Notes: a model not told the origin generated them from the sequence alone. Shown: positions 22,414 through 31,625, counted from the stretch's first letter. The stretch: 64,000 nt of DNA from an uncultured Clostridia bacterium (GCA_937906945.1 CALCUE010000006.1:1-64000); one strand, 5' to 3'. Program-made: numbers and translations.

Positions 22414-23550
22414 TTATTCCAGATCGTCGCCGCTGCCCTCGAACTGTCCGCGGCTCATCTGTTTGAGATAGGCGTTGATAAATCCGTCGATCTCGCCGTC
22501 CATGACTGCCTGGATGTTGCCGGACTCAAAGCCGGTGCGGTGATCTTTAGCAAGGGTGTAAGGCATAAAGACGTAGGAACGGATCTGGCTGCCCCAGGCG
22601 ATCTCTTTCTGAACGCCTTTGATGTCCTCGATCTTTTCCAGATGTTCCCGCTCTTTGATTTCAATGAGCTTGGAACGGAGCATATTCATACAGACTTCCC
22701 GGTTCTGATACTGGGAACGCTCGATCTGGGAACAGACGACGATCCCGGTGGGAATATGGATCAGACGAACGGCGGAAGAAGTCTTGTTGACCTTCTGGCC
22801 ACCGGCGCCGGAGGCACGGTAAACCTCCATCTTGATATCCTCTTCCTTAATTTCCACGCTCTTGTCGTCCTCGATCTCCGGCATAACTTCCAGCGAGGCA
22901 AAAGAGGTGTGGCGGCGTCCGGAAGCGTCAAACGGCGAAATGCGTACCAAGCGGTGGACGCCGTTCTCCGATTTGAGGAACCCGTAGGCGTTTTCGCCTT
23001 CCACAATGATGGTGGCGGATTTAAGGCCGGCGTCCTCGCCGTCCAACCAGTCAACCAGCGTATATTTGAAATCGTGTTTGGTGGCCCAGGACGTGTACAT
23101 CCGGTAGAGCATCTGGCACCAATCCTGCGCTTCGGTGCCGCCGGCACCGGCATGGAAGGTCAGAATGGCGTTGCTGTTGTCATAGTCGCCGGTGAGAAGG
23201 GTCGTGAGCTTCATCTCCTCGATGTCTTCCTCCAGCTTATCGGTATCCGCCAACGCTTCCTCGTAAAGGGACTCGTCGTCCTCCTCCATAGCGATCTCGA
23301 TGACGGTCATGGTATCCTCGTACCGGGTCTCCAGATCCTTGTGAGAGTCGATTTTATGGTTGAGCTGGCTGAGCTGGCGTTGGACCTTGGAGGACGTTTC
23401 CACGTCGTTCCAGAAATCCGGGTCCGCCTGCTGCGCTTCCAACCGGCGGATCTCCGCCCGGCAGGCTTCCAATCCCAGCGCGTCGGAAAGATCGTCGATC
23501 TGGGGCTTCATCGCCTGTAATCTCAACCGCAGTTCTTCTAATTCAAGCAT
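22414..23550 (-). CDS. prfB: Peptide chain release factor 2
   Basis: A 378-residue RF2 that ends translation at UAA and UGA. The stop-codon recognition motif SPF (RISPFDASGRRHTSF) and the catalytic GGQ (ASGAGGQKVNKTSSAVRL) are present, and the helical N-terminal domain is full length. The frame is continuous from the ATG at 23548-23550 (GGAGG upstream), with no in-frame stop near codon 25, so the +1 frameshift autoregulation seen in many bacteria is absent. The gene ends in a terminator that overlaps the rpsF promoter. Confidence 0.95.
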   Translation of the reverse strand: MLELEELRLRLQAMKPQIDDLSDALGLEACRAEIRRLEAQQADPDFWNDVETSSKVQRQLSQLNHKIDSHKDLETRYEDTMTVIEIAMEEDDESLYEEALADTDKLEEDIEEMKLTTLLTGDYDNSNAILTFHAGAGGTEAQDWCQMLYRMYTSWATKHDFKYTLVDWLDGEDAGLKSATIIVEGENAYGFLKSENGVHRLVRISPFDASGRRHTSFASLEVMPEIEDDKSVEIKEEDIKMEVYRASGAGGQKVNKTSSAVRLIHIPTGIVVCSQIERSQYQNREVCMNMLRSKLIEIKEREHLEKIEDIKGVQKEIAWGSQIRSYVFMPYTLAKDHRTGFESGNIQAVMDGEIDGFINAYLKQMSRGQFEGSGDDLE

Positions 23551-23645
23551 AGTTGATTCCTCCACATAAAAGGCACAATTTTGCATCATACTTTGCTTAT
23601 TATAAATGATTTTTCCCGCTCTGTCAAAACATTCTTTTAAAAAAG

Positions 23646-23659
23646 TGTGAATTCTCACA
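23646..23659. promoter_or_regulatory. Inverted repeat TGTGA-ATTC-TCACA upstream of a promoter
   Basis: Five-base perfect arms seven bases upstream of the -35 box of the following plus-strand gene; a possible operator, but short enough to arise by chance. Confidence 0.3.
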
Positions 23660-23666
23660 AAATTAT

Positions 23667-23695
23667 TTGCTTTTCTTCGTGAAGGCGGATATAAT
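23667..23695 (+). promoter_or_regulatory. Promoter of the zinc-ribbon membrane protein gene (TTGCTT-17-TATAAT)
   Basis: -35 at 23667-23672 and a perfect -10 at 23690-23695, 43 bases upstream of the start codon. Confidence 0.75.
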
Positions 23696-23738
23696 CATAG
23701 AAGGAAAAAATTACTTTTTCAAGGAAAGGGATCCTTAA

Positions 23739-24707
23739 ATGTCGAATTATAAAAACACAACCTGTCCCTATTGCGGAAAGCCGTTTACCGAAAGCGACGA
23801 CGTCGTCGTCTGCCCCGATTGCGGCACGCCCCATCATCGGAACTGCTATAAAGAGGCCGGCCATTGTGCCAACGAGGAAAAACACGGTGCTTTTGAATGG
23901 GGCACCGCCGCTCCGTCCGCTCCGAAAACGGAACCGAAAGCCTCCGGCTTTGTGATCTGCCCCAACTGCGGCGGCGAAAATTCTGCCGAGAACCGCTATT
24001 GCCGTTTCTGCGGTTCCCCGATGGCTTCCCGCTCCGAATCCTCTCCGGAGGAGACTTTTTATCAGGAGCGTCGCCGGATCGTCGTCGAAAACCTCGATAA
24101 CGCCGATTTTAACGGTGCCACCGCGCCGGAAGTCGCCCAGGTCGTCGGGACGAACCTTGAATATTTCCTGCTTCGTTTTCTCGGCTTTTCCAAAGGCCGC
24201 AAATTTGACACCAACTTCTGCGCGTTCTTTTTCTCCTATCTCTATCTGTTCTATCGGAAAATGTACGGTTGGGGCGCCGCCGTCATGGCCGCCACTCTGA
24301 TCCTTCAGATCCCGGCTACCTTACTTGATTTTCAGAGTTTACAGGAAGCCTATATAGACGCCGGCCTTCTGACGCAGTTTATCTGGCAGGTTCCCCATCT
24401 GGATACTTTGCTGGTTTTAGCGACGGTGGGAAGCATCCTCATCTGGTTCATCCGTGTCGGTCTGTTTCTCTTCGCCAATCGTCTTTATTACCACCACGTC
24501 ACCGCCATCGCTAGGGGCATCCGTGACGGTCTGAAAGAACAAGGCACCTATTCCGACGGGCTTTTCTCCCAACTGGCTCGTAAAAAAGGCGGCACGACCA
24601 TGATTCCCATCGTGCTCATTCTGGCGTGCTCCGTGCTCATCGGCGTATTCCTCGCCTTCTTTACCATGTCGTCCCCCATTTTTGTTTTTCCCACAATACC
24701 TCGATAA
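23739..24707 (+). CDS. Prokaryotic RING-finger / zinc-ribbon membrane protein
   Basis: A 322-residue protein. Residues ~9-43 form a RING-like treble clef (CPYCGKPF, CPDCGTPHHRNCYKEAGHC), residues ~74-90 a second zinc ribbon (CPNCGGENSAENRYCRFCG), followed by a linker, an amphipathic region and about four membrane segments in the C-terminal half (DUF2628-like). Such proteins are common in Clostridia but uncharacterised; the zinc modules probably face the cytoplasm. The ATG follows AAGGAAAGGG and a good promoter. It is a single-gene unit ended by a strong terminator. Confidence 0.78.
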   Translation: MSNYKNTTCPYCGKPFTESDDVVVCPDCGTPHHRNCYKEAGHCANEEKHGAFEWGTAAPSAPKTEPKASGFVICPNCGGENSAENRYCRFCGSPMASRSESSPEETFYQERRRIVVENLDNADFNGATAPEVAQVVGTNLEYFLLRFLGFSKGRKFDTNFCAFFFSYLYLFYRKMYGWGAAVMAATLILQIPATLLDFQSLQEAYIDAGLLTQFIWQVPHLDTLLVLATVGSILIWFIRVGLFLFANRLYYHHVTAIARGIRDGLKEQGTYSDGLFSQLARKKGGTTMIPIVLILACSVLIGVFLAFFTMSSPIFVFPTIPR

Positions 24708-24719
24708 ATCATATTTTTA

Positions 24720-24754
24720 ACAAAAAAGCGTTCCCATCCAGGAACGCTTTTTTG
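24720..24754 (+). terminator. Terminator after the zinc-ribbon membrane protein gene
   Basis: Arms AAAAAAGCGTTCC and GGAACGCTTTTTT around a short loop, 13 bases after the stop. Confidence 0.92.
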
Positions 24755-24822
24755 TCGCCTTCAAAAATAGTTTCCGACCTTTCCGCATAGCTTATAGAAA
24801 AAGCCCTGAGGAGGTCGATCTG

Positions 24823-25557
24823 TTGTTCCTTTTCCGAAAAAAGTACCGTTTGTATCGGCTTAGAATTCCCGTTCTTTCGGCGTTCTGCGGCCTTTTGGCC
24901 GCCTTTTGCCTTTCTCTTCCCGTTCTGGCCGGAGAAAAAACAGAAAAAATCGTCTGTTTCACCTTTGACGACGGTCCCTCCGTCGTCACGGAGGACGTTC
25001 TGCGGATTTTGGAAGAAGAAGACGTTCCCGCCACCTTCTTTGTTATTGGTCCAAACGGAGAACGCACCAACGAGCGCCTTTTGTCCCTTGTCGAAGCCGG
25101 TCACGAGATCGGCCTTCACAGCTGGTGCCACGATTACGATAAGATCTACGCCTCCGCCGACGCCTATTTTGATGACCTTGAAACAGAAAAGGAATGGATC
25201 GAAAACGTCACCGAAATTTCTCCCACTCTGGTCCGTCTGCCCGGAGGAAGCACCAACCGCCATGCCGATCCCGCCGTTCTTTCCGCCATCCAAAAAGGTC
25301 TTTCCAAAAGAGATCTTTCCTGTTTTGACTGGAACGCCGACGGAAAGGACAGTCTTTTCCCCTCCATCAGCGCTTATGAGATCGAGCAGAACGTTCTCCG
25401 TGACGCCGAGGGAAAAAACGTTGTCGTCGTGCTTCTTCACGACAGCAGCACCCGGAAAACAACGCCTATGGCTCTTTCCCTTCTCATCGCCGACTTTCGG
25501 GAAAAAGGGTACCGTTTCGGTCGCCTTTCGGAACTGACAAAACCGGTCCGCTTCTGA
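24823..25557 (+). CDS. Polysaccharide deacetylase, secreted or membrane-anchored
   Basis: A 244-residue NodB-domain deacetylase. A basic N-terminus and hydrophobic stretch (~15-36) act as signal peptide or anchor; the catalytic motifs are TFDDGPS (residues ~48-54, metal and base Asp), HSWCHDYD (~98-105, metal His) and RLPGGSTN, with LLHDSS near the end. Family members remove acetyl groups from peptidoglycan or other glycans. The TTG at 24823 is chosen as start because GAGGAGG lies eight bases upstream. It follows a terminator and appears monocistronic. Confidence 0.88.
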   Translation: MFLFRKKYRLYRLRIPVLSAFCGLLAAFCLSLPVLAGEKTEKIVCFTFDDGPSVVTEDVLRILEEEDVPATFFVIGPNGERTNERLLSLVEAGHEIGLHSWCHDYDKIYASADAYFDDLETEKEWIENVTEISPTLVRLPGGSTNRHADPAVLSAIQKGLSKRDLSCFDWNADGKDSLFPSISAYEIEQNVLRDAEGKNVVVVLLHDSSTRKTTPMALSLLIADFREKGYRFGRLSELTKPVRF

Positions 25558-25573
25558 AAATTCCCATAAAAAA

Positions 25574-25600
25574 GGGTACCCAAAAGGGCACCCCAACAGG
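25574..25600 (+). terminator. Possible weak terminator after the deacetylase gene
   Basis: GGGTACCC-AAAA-GGGCACCC hairpin with one internal mismatch and a T-rich stretch only after several bases. Confidence 0.35.
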
Positions 25601-25781
25601 TTTTATTGTATCACTTTCCGTTTTTATTTGCAAGACCTCCCCTGAAATTTCGTAGAGTCGCATAAGAAGCAGCGGTCAATTCTGTATAATTATTCCGTAG
25701 AATTCCCCACCGGCCCGTGCTATAATAAAGGCGAAAAGAAAGGGAACTTTCTTTTTTATATAAAACAAAGGGGGCACCACC

Positions 25782-26300
25782 ATGAACATCAGCATTCTTT
25801 CCAAAAACACCGCCGTCCGTGATCTTTTCAAGGAGCGCTGTGAGAAAAAGCTCACCAAGCTCGACAAGTTTTTCGATGACGATGCCAAAGCTGTTGTTAC
25901 CGTCAGCAATCAGAACGGAAATGAGACCGTCGAAGTGACCATTTCCGCCGGTGGTATGTTCTTCCGCGCTGAAAGAACCACCGCCGACCGGATGGATTCC
26001 CTTGAGGCCGTCGTCGATGCCCTGACCAAGCAGATCATTCACAACAAGACCAAATTGGAGCGCCGGTTCCAGACCGGTAAGTTCCAGCAGTCCTTCGATG
26101 AGTCCATCGAACCGGAACAGTACGGCATCGTCCGCACCAAGAAATTCCACGTCAACCAGATGGACGTCCAGGAGGCTATTCTCCAGATGAACATGCTCGG
26201 CCACAGCTTCTTCCTTTTCCGCAACCCGGATACGGACGAGATCAACGTCGTCTATCGCCGCAACGATGAAAATTACGGTGTTCTGATCCCGGAAGAGTAA
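25782..26300 (+). CDS. hpf: Long-form ribosome hibernation-promoting factor
   Basis: A 172-residue long HPF. The N-terminal S30AE/YfiA domain covers residues 1-98 and the C-terminal dimerisation domain residues ~112-170 (IVRTKKFHVNQMDVQEAILQ, MNMLGHSFFLFRN, INVVYRR). It pairs 70S ribosomes into inactive 100S particles during slow growth. The ATG at 25782 follows AAGGGGG. A TATAAT at 25721-25726 lies upstream without a clear -35, so stress-sigma control is possible. A strong terminator follows. Confidence 0.95.
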   Translation: MNISILSKNTAVRDLFKERCEKKLTKLDKFFDDDAKAVVTVSNQNGNETVEVTISAGGMFFRAERTTADRMDSLEAVVDALTKQIIHNKTKLERRFQTGKFQQSFDESIEPEQYGIVRTKKFHVNQMDVQEAILQMNMLGHSFFLFRNPDTDEINVVYRRNDENYGVLIPEE

Positions 26301-26369
26301 TGCGCCGCAGGCGGCTTCAACGCCTTTTATATAGAGTAAGCGCCGTCAACGAACCAACCAAAGAGTAAA

Positions 26370-26406
26370 AAAGCGGGACCCGCGAAAGGCGGGTCCCGCT
26401 TTTTCT
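26370..26406 (+). terminator. Terminator of hpf
   Basis: Perfect 11-base arms GCGGGACCCGC and complement around a five-base loop, flanked by A and T runs. Confidence 0.93.
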
Positions 26407-26426
26407 GTTCCTTTTTGGGAAAATTC

Positions 26427-26455
26427 TTGTATTATAAAACAAAATATGGTATAGT
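26427..26455 (+). promoter_or_regulatory. trpS promoter (TTGTAT-17-TATAGT)
   Basis: -35 at 26427-26432 and -10 at 26450-26455. The leader to trpS is only ~60 nt, too short for a T-box. Confidence 0.75.
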
Positions 26456-26523
26456 TAATGTGTATATTTATATGTTCCGGTTTTTCCGGTTCTGCGATTT
26501 TAACTATTCGGAGGTCTTACTTT

Positions 26524-27564
26524 ATGGAAAACACACCGAACACCGAACTTGTCGGCGCACAGCCCGAACGCAAAAAAAGAATTTTCAGCGGTATCCAGCC
26601 CACCGGCGTTTTCACGCTGGGCAACTACCTTGGGGCCGTCCGCAACTGGTCCAAACTCCAGGACGATTTTGACTGCATCTATTCCATCGTCAATATGCAC
26701 GCCATCACCGTCCGGCAGGATCCTGCCGAACTCAAAAAGCGCACGCTGGAATCCTATGCCCTGGCGATGGCCTGCGGCATCGACCCGGAAAAGAGCATTC
26801 TTTTCATCCAAAGCCAGGTGCCCGCTCACGCCGAAGCCAACTGGATCCTCGGCTGCAACACCCAGTTCGGAGAGCTTTCCCGGATGACCCAGTTCAAGGA
26901 TAAATCCGCCAAGCACGCCGATAACATCAACGCCGGTCTTTTCACCTATCCCGTGCTCATGGCCGGTGACATCCTGCTCTATCAGGCGGACGTCGTGCCG
27001 GTCGGCATCGACCAGAAACAGCACCTGGAACTGGCCCGTGACATTGCCGAGCGGTTCAACAGCCTTTACGGAAAGACCTTCACCGTACCGGAGCCCTATA
27101 TTGCCTCAGCGGCAGGCGGCTGCAAGATCATGAGTCTTACCGACCCCACCAAGAAAATGAGCAAGTCCGACGAGAACCCCAAATCCTGCGTGCTCATTCT
27201 GGACGACCCCGGCGTCATCGTCAAAAAGTTCAAATCCGCCGTCACCGATTCCGATATGGAAGTCTGCTACCGGGAAGGAAAAGACGGTATCAATAACCTC
27301 ATGACCATCTATTCCGCCGTCACCGGTCTCTCCTTTGAGCAGATTGAGCACGACTTTTACGGCAAGGGCTACGGCGATTTCAAAAAAGCCGTCGGCGAGG
27401 CTGTTGCCGAGCATCTGGCTCCTGTCCGTGAAAACTACAACCGTTATATGAGCGATAAAGCCTATCTGGAAGAGTGCTATCGCAAAGGCGCGGAGCAGGC
27501 GGAGCGGATCGCCGAGCGTACCATCGCCAAAATGTACAAAAAAGTCGGTTTTCTTCCGCTTTGA
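26524..27564 (+). CDS. trpS: Tryptophanyl-tRNA synthetase
   Basis: A 346-residue class I synthetase charging tRNA-Trp. The HIGH-like signature is SGIQPTGVFTLGNYLGAVRN (~18-37), LMAGDILLYQADVVPVGIDQ lies at mid-length and the KMSKS loop is TKKMSKSDENP. Length is typical. The ATG at 26524 follows GGAGG and leaves a charged N-terminal extension of about 15 residues before the fold. It heads a three-gene unit with ymdB (15 bases on) and a solute-binding lipoprotein. Confidence 0.96.
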   Translation: MENTPNTELVGAQPERKKRIFSGIQPTGVFTLGNYLGAVRNWSKLQDDFDCIYSIVNMHAITVRQDPAELKKRTLESYALAMACGIDPEKSILFIQSQVPAHAEANWILGCNTQFGELSRMTQFKDKSAKHADNINAGLFTYPVLMAGDILLYQADVVPVGIDQKQHLELARDIAERFNSLYGKTFTVPEPYIASAAGGCKIMSLTDPTKKMSKSDENPKSCVLILDDPGVIVKKFKSAVTDSDMEVCYREGKDGINNLMTIYSAVTGLSFEQIEHDFYGKGYGDFKKAVGEAVAEHLAPVRENYNRYMSDKAYLEECYRKGAEQAERIAERTIAKMYKKVGFLPL

Positions 27565-27579
27565 TGAAAGGAAAACACC

Positions 27580-28350
27580 ATGCGGATCTTATGCTTCGGT
27601 GACGTCGTCGGCAATGCCGGCGTCGATGCCCTCTGTAAAAAGCTTCCGGAACTCAAAAAGCGCTATCAGCCCGATCTGGTGATCGCCAACGGCGAAAACG
27701 CCGGCGACAACATCACCGTCAACGCCCGCAACGCCGAGACCCTTCTCTACGCCGGTGTGGACGTGCTCACCGGCGGGAACCATTCCCTCCGAAGTCGTGA
27801 CATGACCGAACTTTATGAACGGGAATGCGGCGTTCTTCGTCCGGAAAACCTGCACCCGGATGCCCCCGGTGTCGGCGTTTTCCGTTTTGACGGCGGAAAA
27901 TATTCCGCCACCGTTGTGAACCTTATCGGCAACGCCTTTCTGGATATGGCGTTTGAAAGCCCGTTTCTGTCCGCCGACAAAATTCTGAAAAAAGCGGACA
28001 AAGGACCCGTTATCGTCGATTTTCACGCCGAAGCCACCAGCGAAAAAATCGCTCTCGGCAAATACCTCGACGGACGTGTCTCCCTTGTTTTCGGCACTCA
28101 CACCCACGTTCCCACCGCCGACGAAGAGATCCTGCCCGGCGGCACCGCCTATATCACCGATATCGGCATGTGCGGTCCTGTGGATTCCGTGCTTGGCGCT
28201 AAAACCGAAAGCTCGCTCCATTTTCTCATCACCCATCTTCGCTCCGGGATCGAGGTCGCCAAAGGCCCCTGCAAAGTGCAGGGGATCTTCGTCGAACTGG
28301 ACGACAAAACCGGAAAGGCGCTTTCCATCGAGCGCTTCGATCTCCGCTAA
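27580..28350 (+). CDS. ymdB: YmdB-family metallophosphoesterase
   Basis: A 256-residue dimetal phosphoesterase with the family motifs CFGDVVGNAG (5-14), NGENAG (~38-43), GGNHS (~66), DFHAEATSEK (~147-156) and GTHTHVPTAD (~173-182). In Bacillus YmdB hydrolyses 2',3'-cyclic AMP and affects the choice between biofilm and motility and RNA turnover. The ATG follows AAAGGAAA, 15 bases after trpS. In many Firmicutes it lies next to rny, which is not the case here. Confidence 0.92.
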   Translation: MRILCFGDVVGNAGVDALCKKLPELKKRYQPDLVIANGENAGDNITVNARNAETLLYAGVDVLTGGNHSLRSRDMTELYERECGVLRPENLHPDAPGVGVFRFDGGKYSATVVNLIGNAFLDMAFESPFLSADKILKKADKGPVIVDFHAEATSEKIALGKYLDGRVSLVFGTHTHVPTADEEILPGGTAYITDIGMCGPVDSVLGAKTESSLHFLITHLRSGIEVAKGPCKVQGIFVELDDKTGKALSIERFDLR

Positions 28351-28364
28351 CGGGAGTCCCCTTT

Positions 28365-29894
28365 ATGAAAAAAACTGCGTTTCTTTCCCTTTTTCTTGCT
28401 ATTGTCCTTTTGTTTTCCGCCTGCGGCGTTGTTCCGGAAAATCCCGGCGACCCGGAAAACGACCCCACCGTCGAAGAACCCGGCGTTCCGGAAAGCGAGG
28501 AACCTTTCTCTCTCCGGATCCCCTTCGATTTTGAGGAAGGCTTCGCGCCTTACGCGGCCAAAAGCAAGCAAAACCGCTACGTCTGCGGTCTTCTCTATCG
28601 TTCCATGGTGCGTCTTACTTCCTCGTACCGCTATGAACCTGACCTTCTGTCCTCCATCACGACAGAGGACAACGTCACGTGGTATCTCTACCTCGACGAC
28701 GGTCTTACCTTCCCCGACGGCACCGAATTCACCGCCTACGACCTCAAATATTCCATCCAGCAGGCCATGGACGAGGGAAGCTATTACGCCGATTCGCTCG
28801 GCGTCATCCAATCGGTCTCCGTTGTCAACGCCACCTGCTGCCGGGTCGTCCTCCATTACGCGGACAAGGCTTTTCCCAATCTGCTGACTTTCCCGGTCAT
28901 TTCCTATGAAACGATCCGGAACCCGCTCTTTTTCCCGGACCGGTACGTTCTGGCCGATGACGGCGTTTCTTTGCTCAGTACGGTGGAGGGAACCGCGCCG
29001 ACCATCCAACTGGTCTCCAGCGAGGACCCCGACCTTCTGGTCTATGAAATGCGCATGGGGCGCTATGACTGCGTCTATTGCCGGGATCCTCTCAGCCTCG
29101 GGACTTCGTCCGTCGGCGCGCTGAGCGGTCTTCAATCCAACCGCCTGGTTTATCTCGGCTTCAACAACGGCGCGCCTTTTCCCTATTACGCCGCTTTCCG
29201 GAAAGCCGTTTCCGCCGCCATCGACTATGAATACCTGTCCACCTATGTTTATAACCACTTTGCCTCGGAACCGAAAGGCATTTTCAACCCCGATTTCTAC
29301 GAAGTGACCTATACCGCCAAGCGAAGCCTTGACGTCATGTCCGCCAACCTTCTTCTTGATGACATGGGGCTCACCAACCGGGACAGCGAAAATTACCGGA
29401 CCAACAGCCGCGGTAAGCGGATCAGTCTTTCCCTGATCGTCTGCAACGAAAGCTCCGTCAAAGTGGCCGCCGCCAACGCCGTCGCCGAAATGCTCCGGGA
29501 GATCGGCGTGGAAGTCATTGTCACGTCCCTTCCCTATAATTCTTTCCTCTCGGCTTTGGAAAAAGGCGGCTACGACCTCTATCTGGCCGAAGTGAGGATC
29601 GGTGCCGATATGGACTTTTCCCGTCTGTTGACGCCGTGGAATTACGTCTTGCCGGATGTGGAATACATCAGCTACGGAATGAACAACTACGAGGGACTGT
29701 ATCTCCAATGGCTCGGCTATATGGCCGGAACCGTCACCGCGACGGAATGGAACCGCGCTTTCGCGGAGGTCTCGCCTTTTGTCCCGCTCTGCTATGCCAA
29801 AAGCAGCGTCATTTTTTCCCGTGACCTGCCCTTTGCCTTCGGCGGGACCGATTTTGATATGTTTTATGATATTTTAAATTGGAAAACGGAATAA
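28365..29894 (+). CDS. Peptide/nickel-type ABC transporter solute-binding lipoprotein
   Basis: A 509-residue family-5 extracellular solute-binding protein. A lipoprotein signal (MKKTAFLSLFLAIVLLFSAC, lipidated Cys20) is followed by a Glu/Pro/Asp-rich spacer and the binding fold (YVCGLLYRSMVRL, WYLYLDDGLTFPDGTEFTAY, then a long C-terminal domain). Relatives deliver oligopeptides, nickel or dipeptides to an ABC permease. No permease or ATPase gene is nearby, so this is an orphan binding protein or has a non-transport role. It is 14 bases after ymdB. Confidence 0.85.
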   Translation: MKKTAFLSLFLAIVLLFSACGVVPENPGDPENDPTVEEPGVPESEEPFSLRIPFDFEEGFAPYAAKSKQNRYVCGLLYRSMVRLTSSYRYEPDLLSSITTEDNVTWYLYLDDGLTFPDGTEFTAYDLKYSIQQAMDEGSYYADSLGVIQSVSVVNATCCRVVLHYADKAFPNLLTFPVISYETIRNPLFFPDRYVLADDGVSLLSTVEGTAPTIQLVSSEDPDLLVYEMRMGRYDCVYCRDPLSLGTSSVGALSGLQSNRLVYLGFNNGAPFPYYAAFRKAVSAAIDYEYLSTYVYNHFASEPKGIFNPDFYEVTYTAKRSLDVMSANLLLDDMGLTNRDSENYRTNSRGKRISLSLIVCNESSVKVAAANAVAEMLREIGVEVIVTSLPYNSFLSALEKGGYDLYLAEVRIGADMDFSRLLTPWNYVLPDVEYISYGMNNYEGLYLQWLGYMAGTVTATEWNRAFAEVSPFVPLCYAKSSVIFSRDLPFAFGGTDFDMFYDILNWKTE

Positions 29895-30008
29895 TTTTTC
29901 CCGATTTTTTTGTTTTTTCTCTTTTCCGAAAGGATAAACTATGATATAATAAATTTTTGTATGATAGATTTGCCCTTTTGACAACATTTTTTGTGGGAGT
30001 TGGTTTTT

Positions 30009-31622
30009 TTGATCACTGGCAAACAGCTGCGGGATGCCTTTATCTCCGGCGCCAATTATTTGGCAAACAAGAAAAAAGAAGTGGACGCCCTGAACGTGTT
30101 TCCCGTCCCGGACGGCGACACCGGTACCAATATGTCCATGACCGCCGGAAACGGCGTTGTGGAGCTTTCCAAACTCGGCGACGAAACCACCGTCGAGGAA
30201 GTCAGCAAAGTGGCTTCCGGCGCGTTCCTTCGCGGAGCGAGAGGAAATTCCGGCGTTATCCTTTCCCTTCTTTTCCGCGGCTTTGCCAAAGGATTGAAAG
30301 GAAAAGAGACCGCCGACGGCAAGGACATCGCCGAGGCCTTTTCTCTCGGCGTCGAGGCCGCCTATAAGAAAGTGATGAAGCCCACCGAAGGGACCATTCT
30401 CACCGTCTCCCGCTGTGCCGCCGAAAAAGCGATGGACATCATGAAATACGATGATTCCGTCACCGCCGTCTTCTATGGAATGCTGACCCAGGGGCAGAAA
30501 ACGCTGGAACAGACCCCGGAAATGTTGCCGATCCTCAAAAAGAGCGGCGTCGTTGACGCCGGCGGCCAGGGTCTTGTCTATATGATGGAAGGTATGTGGG
30601 AATATCTTACCAAAGGCGCCATCGTCGAAGCCAAAGACAGCGAAGAAAAAGAGGACGATTTTTCCGACGTCACCTACTGCGTCGAGATCGAACTCAAAAA
30701 AGCGCCGTCCAAGGACGCCGCCGGTCTTGAAAAAGAGCTTTCCGCCCTCGGCGAACTGCTCCTTCTTGAAGAAGAAAACGACACAGTCCGTTTCCACCTT
30801 CACACCGCCGAACCGGACAAAGCCATGAGCGAAGCCCTTTCCCTCGGCGTTCTGACCACCACCAAAGTGGAAAACACCGCTCTCCAACACACTTCCCTGT
30901 TCGGTGAAAAGAAGGCCGAAAAGGCGTCGGACCCTTTTCCCTATGCCCCGGTTGACGCTGAAAACGCCTACGGCTTCGTCGCCGTCTGCGCCGGTGAGGG
31001 GCTGACCGCTGTCTTTAAGGACCTCGGCTGCGACCGGATCGTTTCCGGCGGCCAGACCATGAACCCTTCCACCGAGGATATTCTCGCCGCGGTCCAGTCC
31101 GTTCCGGCGAAAACCGTTTTCGTGCTTCCGAACAATAAAAATATCATCATGGCGGCCACACAGGCCGCTGAAATCGCCGACCGCACCGTGCTCGTCATTC
31201 CGAGCCGCACGGTGCCGCAGGGCATTTCCGCTCTCATCGCCTACGATCCCGACGCTTCCGCCGCCGCTAACACCGAAGCGATGACCGACGCTCTCTCCGC
31301 CGTCACCACCGGTCAGGTCACTTTCGCCGCCCGGGATTCCGACTTTGACGGTCATAAGATCAAAGAGGGCGAACTGCTTGCCATGAAAGAGGGCAAGATG
31401 ATCTATACCGGCAAGGATATGGATACCATCTGCGGCCGCCTTGCCAAAGCCCTTGTCACCAAGGAGACCTCCGTCGTCACCATCTACTACGGCGCCGACA
31501 TCACCGAGGAACAGGCCGAAGCCATCCGGGAGATCATTGCCGGAAAGCTTCCGTCCAGCATCGACGTCTCCGTCATCTACGGCGGTCAGCCGGTCTATTA
31601 TTTCATCATCAGCGCGGAATAA
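30009..31622 (+). CDS. DAK2-domain kinase of the YloV/FakA type
   Basis: A 537-residue protein with the FakA domain order: N-terminal DhaL nucleotide-binding domain (NVFPVPDGDTGTNM, GARGNSGVILS, VVDAGGQG), a middle domain (YCVEIELKKAPS) and a C-terminal DegV-like domain. FakA phosphorylates fatty acids held by FakB for use in phospholipid synthesis. I choose TTG at 30009 with GGAG about nine bases upstream, giving MITGKQLRDAF as in relatives, although a frame upstream is open for six codons. The usual asp23-family neighbour is absent. A terminator follows. Confidence 0.9.
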   Translation: MITGKQLRDAFISGANYLANKKKEVDALNVFPVPDGDTGTNMSMTAGNGVVELSKLGDETTVEEVSKVASGAFLRGARGNSGVILSLLFRGFAKGLKGKETADGKDIAEAFSLGVEAAYKKVMKPTEGTILTVSRCAAEKAMDIMKYDDSVTAVFYGMLTQGQKTLEQTPEMLPILKKSGVVDAGGQGLVYMMEGMWEYLTKGAIVEAKDSEEKEDDFSDVTYCVEIELKKAPSKDAAGLEKELSALGELLLLEEENDTVRFHLHTAEPDKAMSEALSLGVLTTTKVENTALQHTSLFGEKKAEKASDPFPYAPVDAENAYGFVAVCAGEGLTAVFKDLGCDRIVSGGQTMNPSTEDILAAVQSVPAKTVFVLPNNKNIIMAATQAAEIADRTVLVIPSRTVPQGISALIAYDPDASAAANTEAMTDALSAVTTGQVTFAARDSDFDGHKIKEGELLAMKEGKMIYTGKDMDTICGRLAKALVTKETSVVTIYYGADITEEQAEAIREIIAGKLPSSIDVSVIYGGQPVYYFIISAE

Positions 31623-31625
31623 CGC

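Noticed and set aside
26456..26523. T-box leader for trpS
   Set aside because: The leader is only about 60 nt and has no specifier-loop or T-box sequence. The same holds for the short gap before proS.
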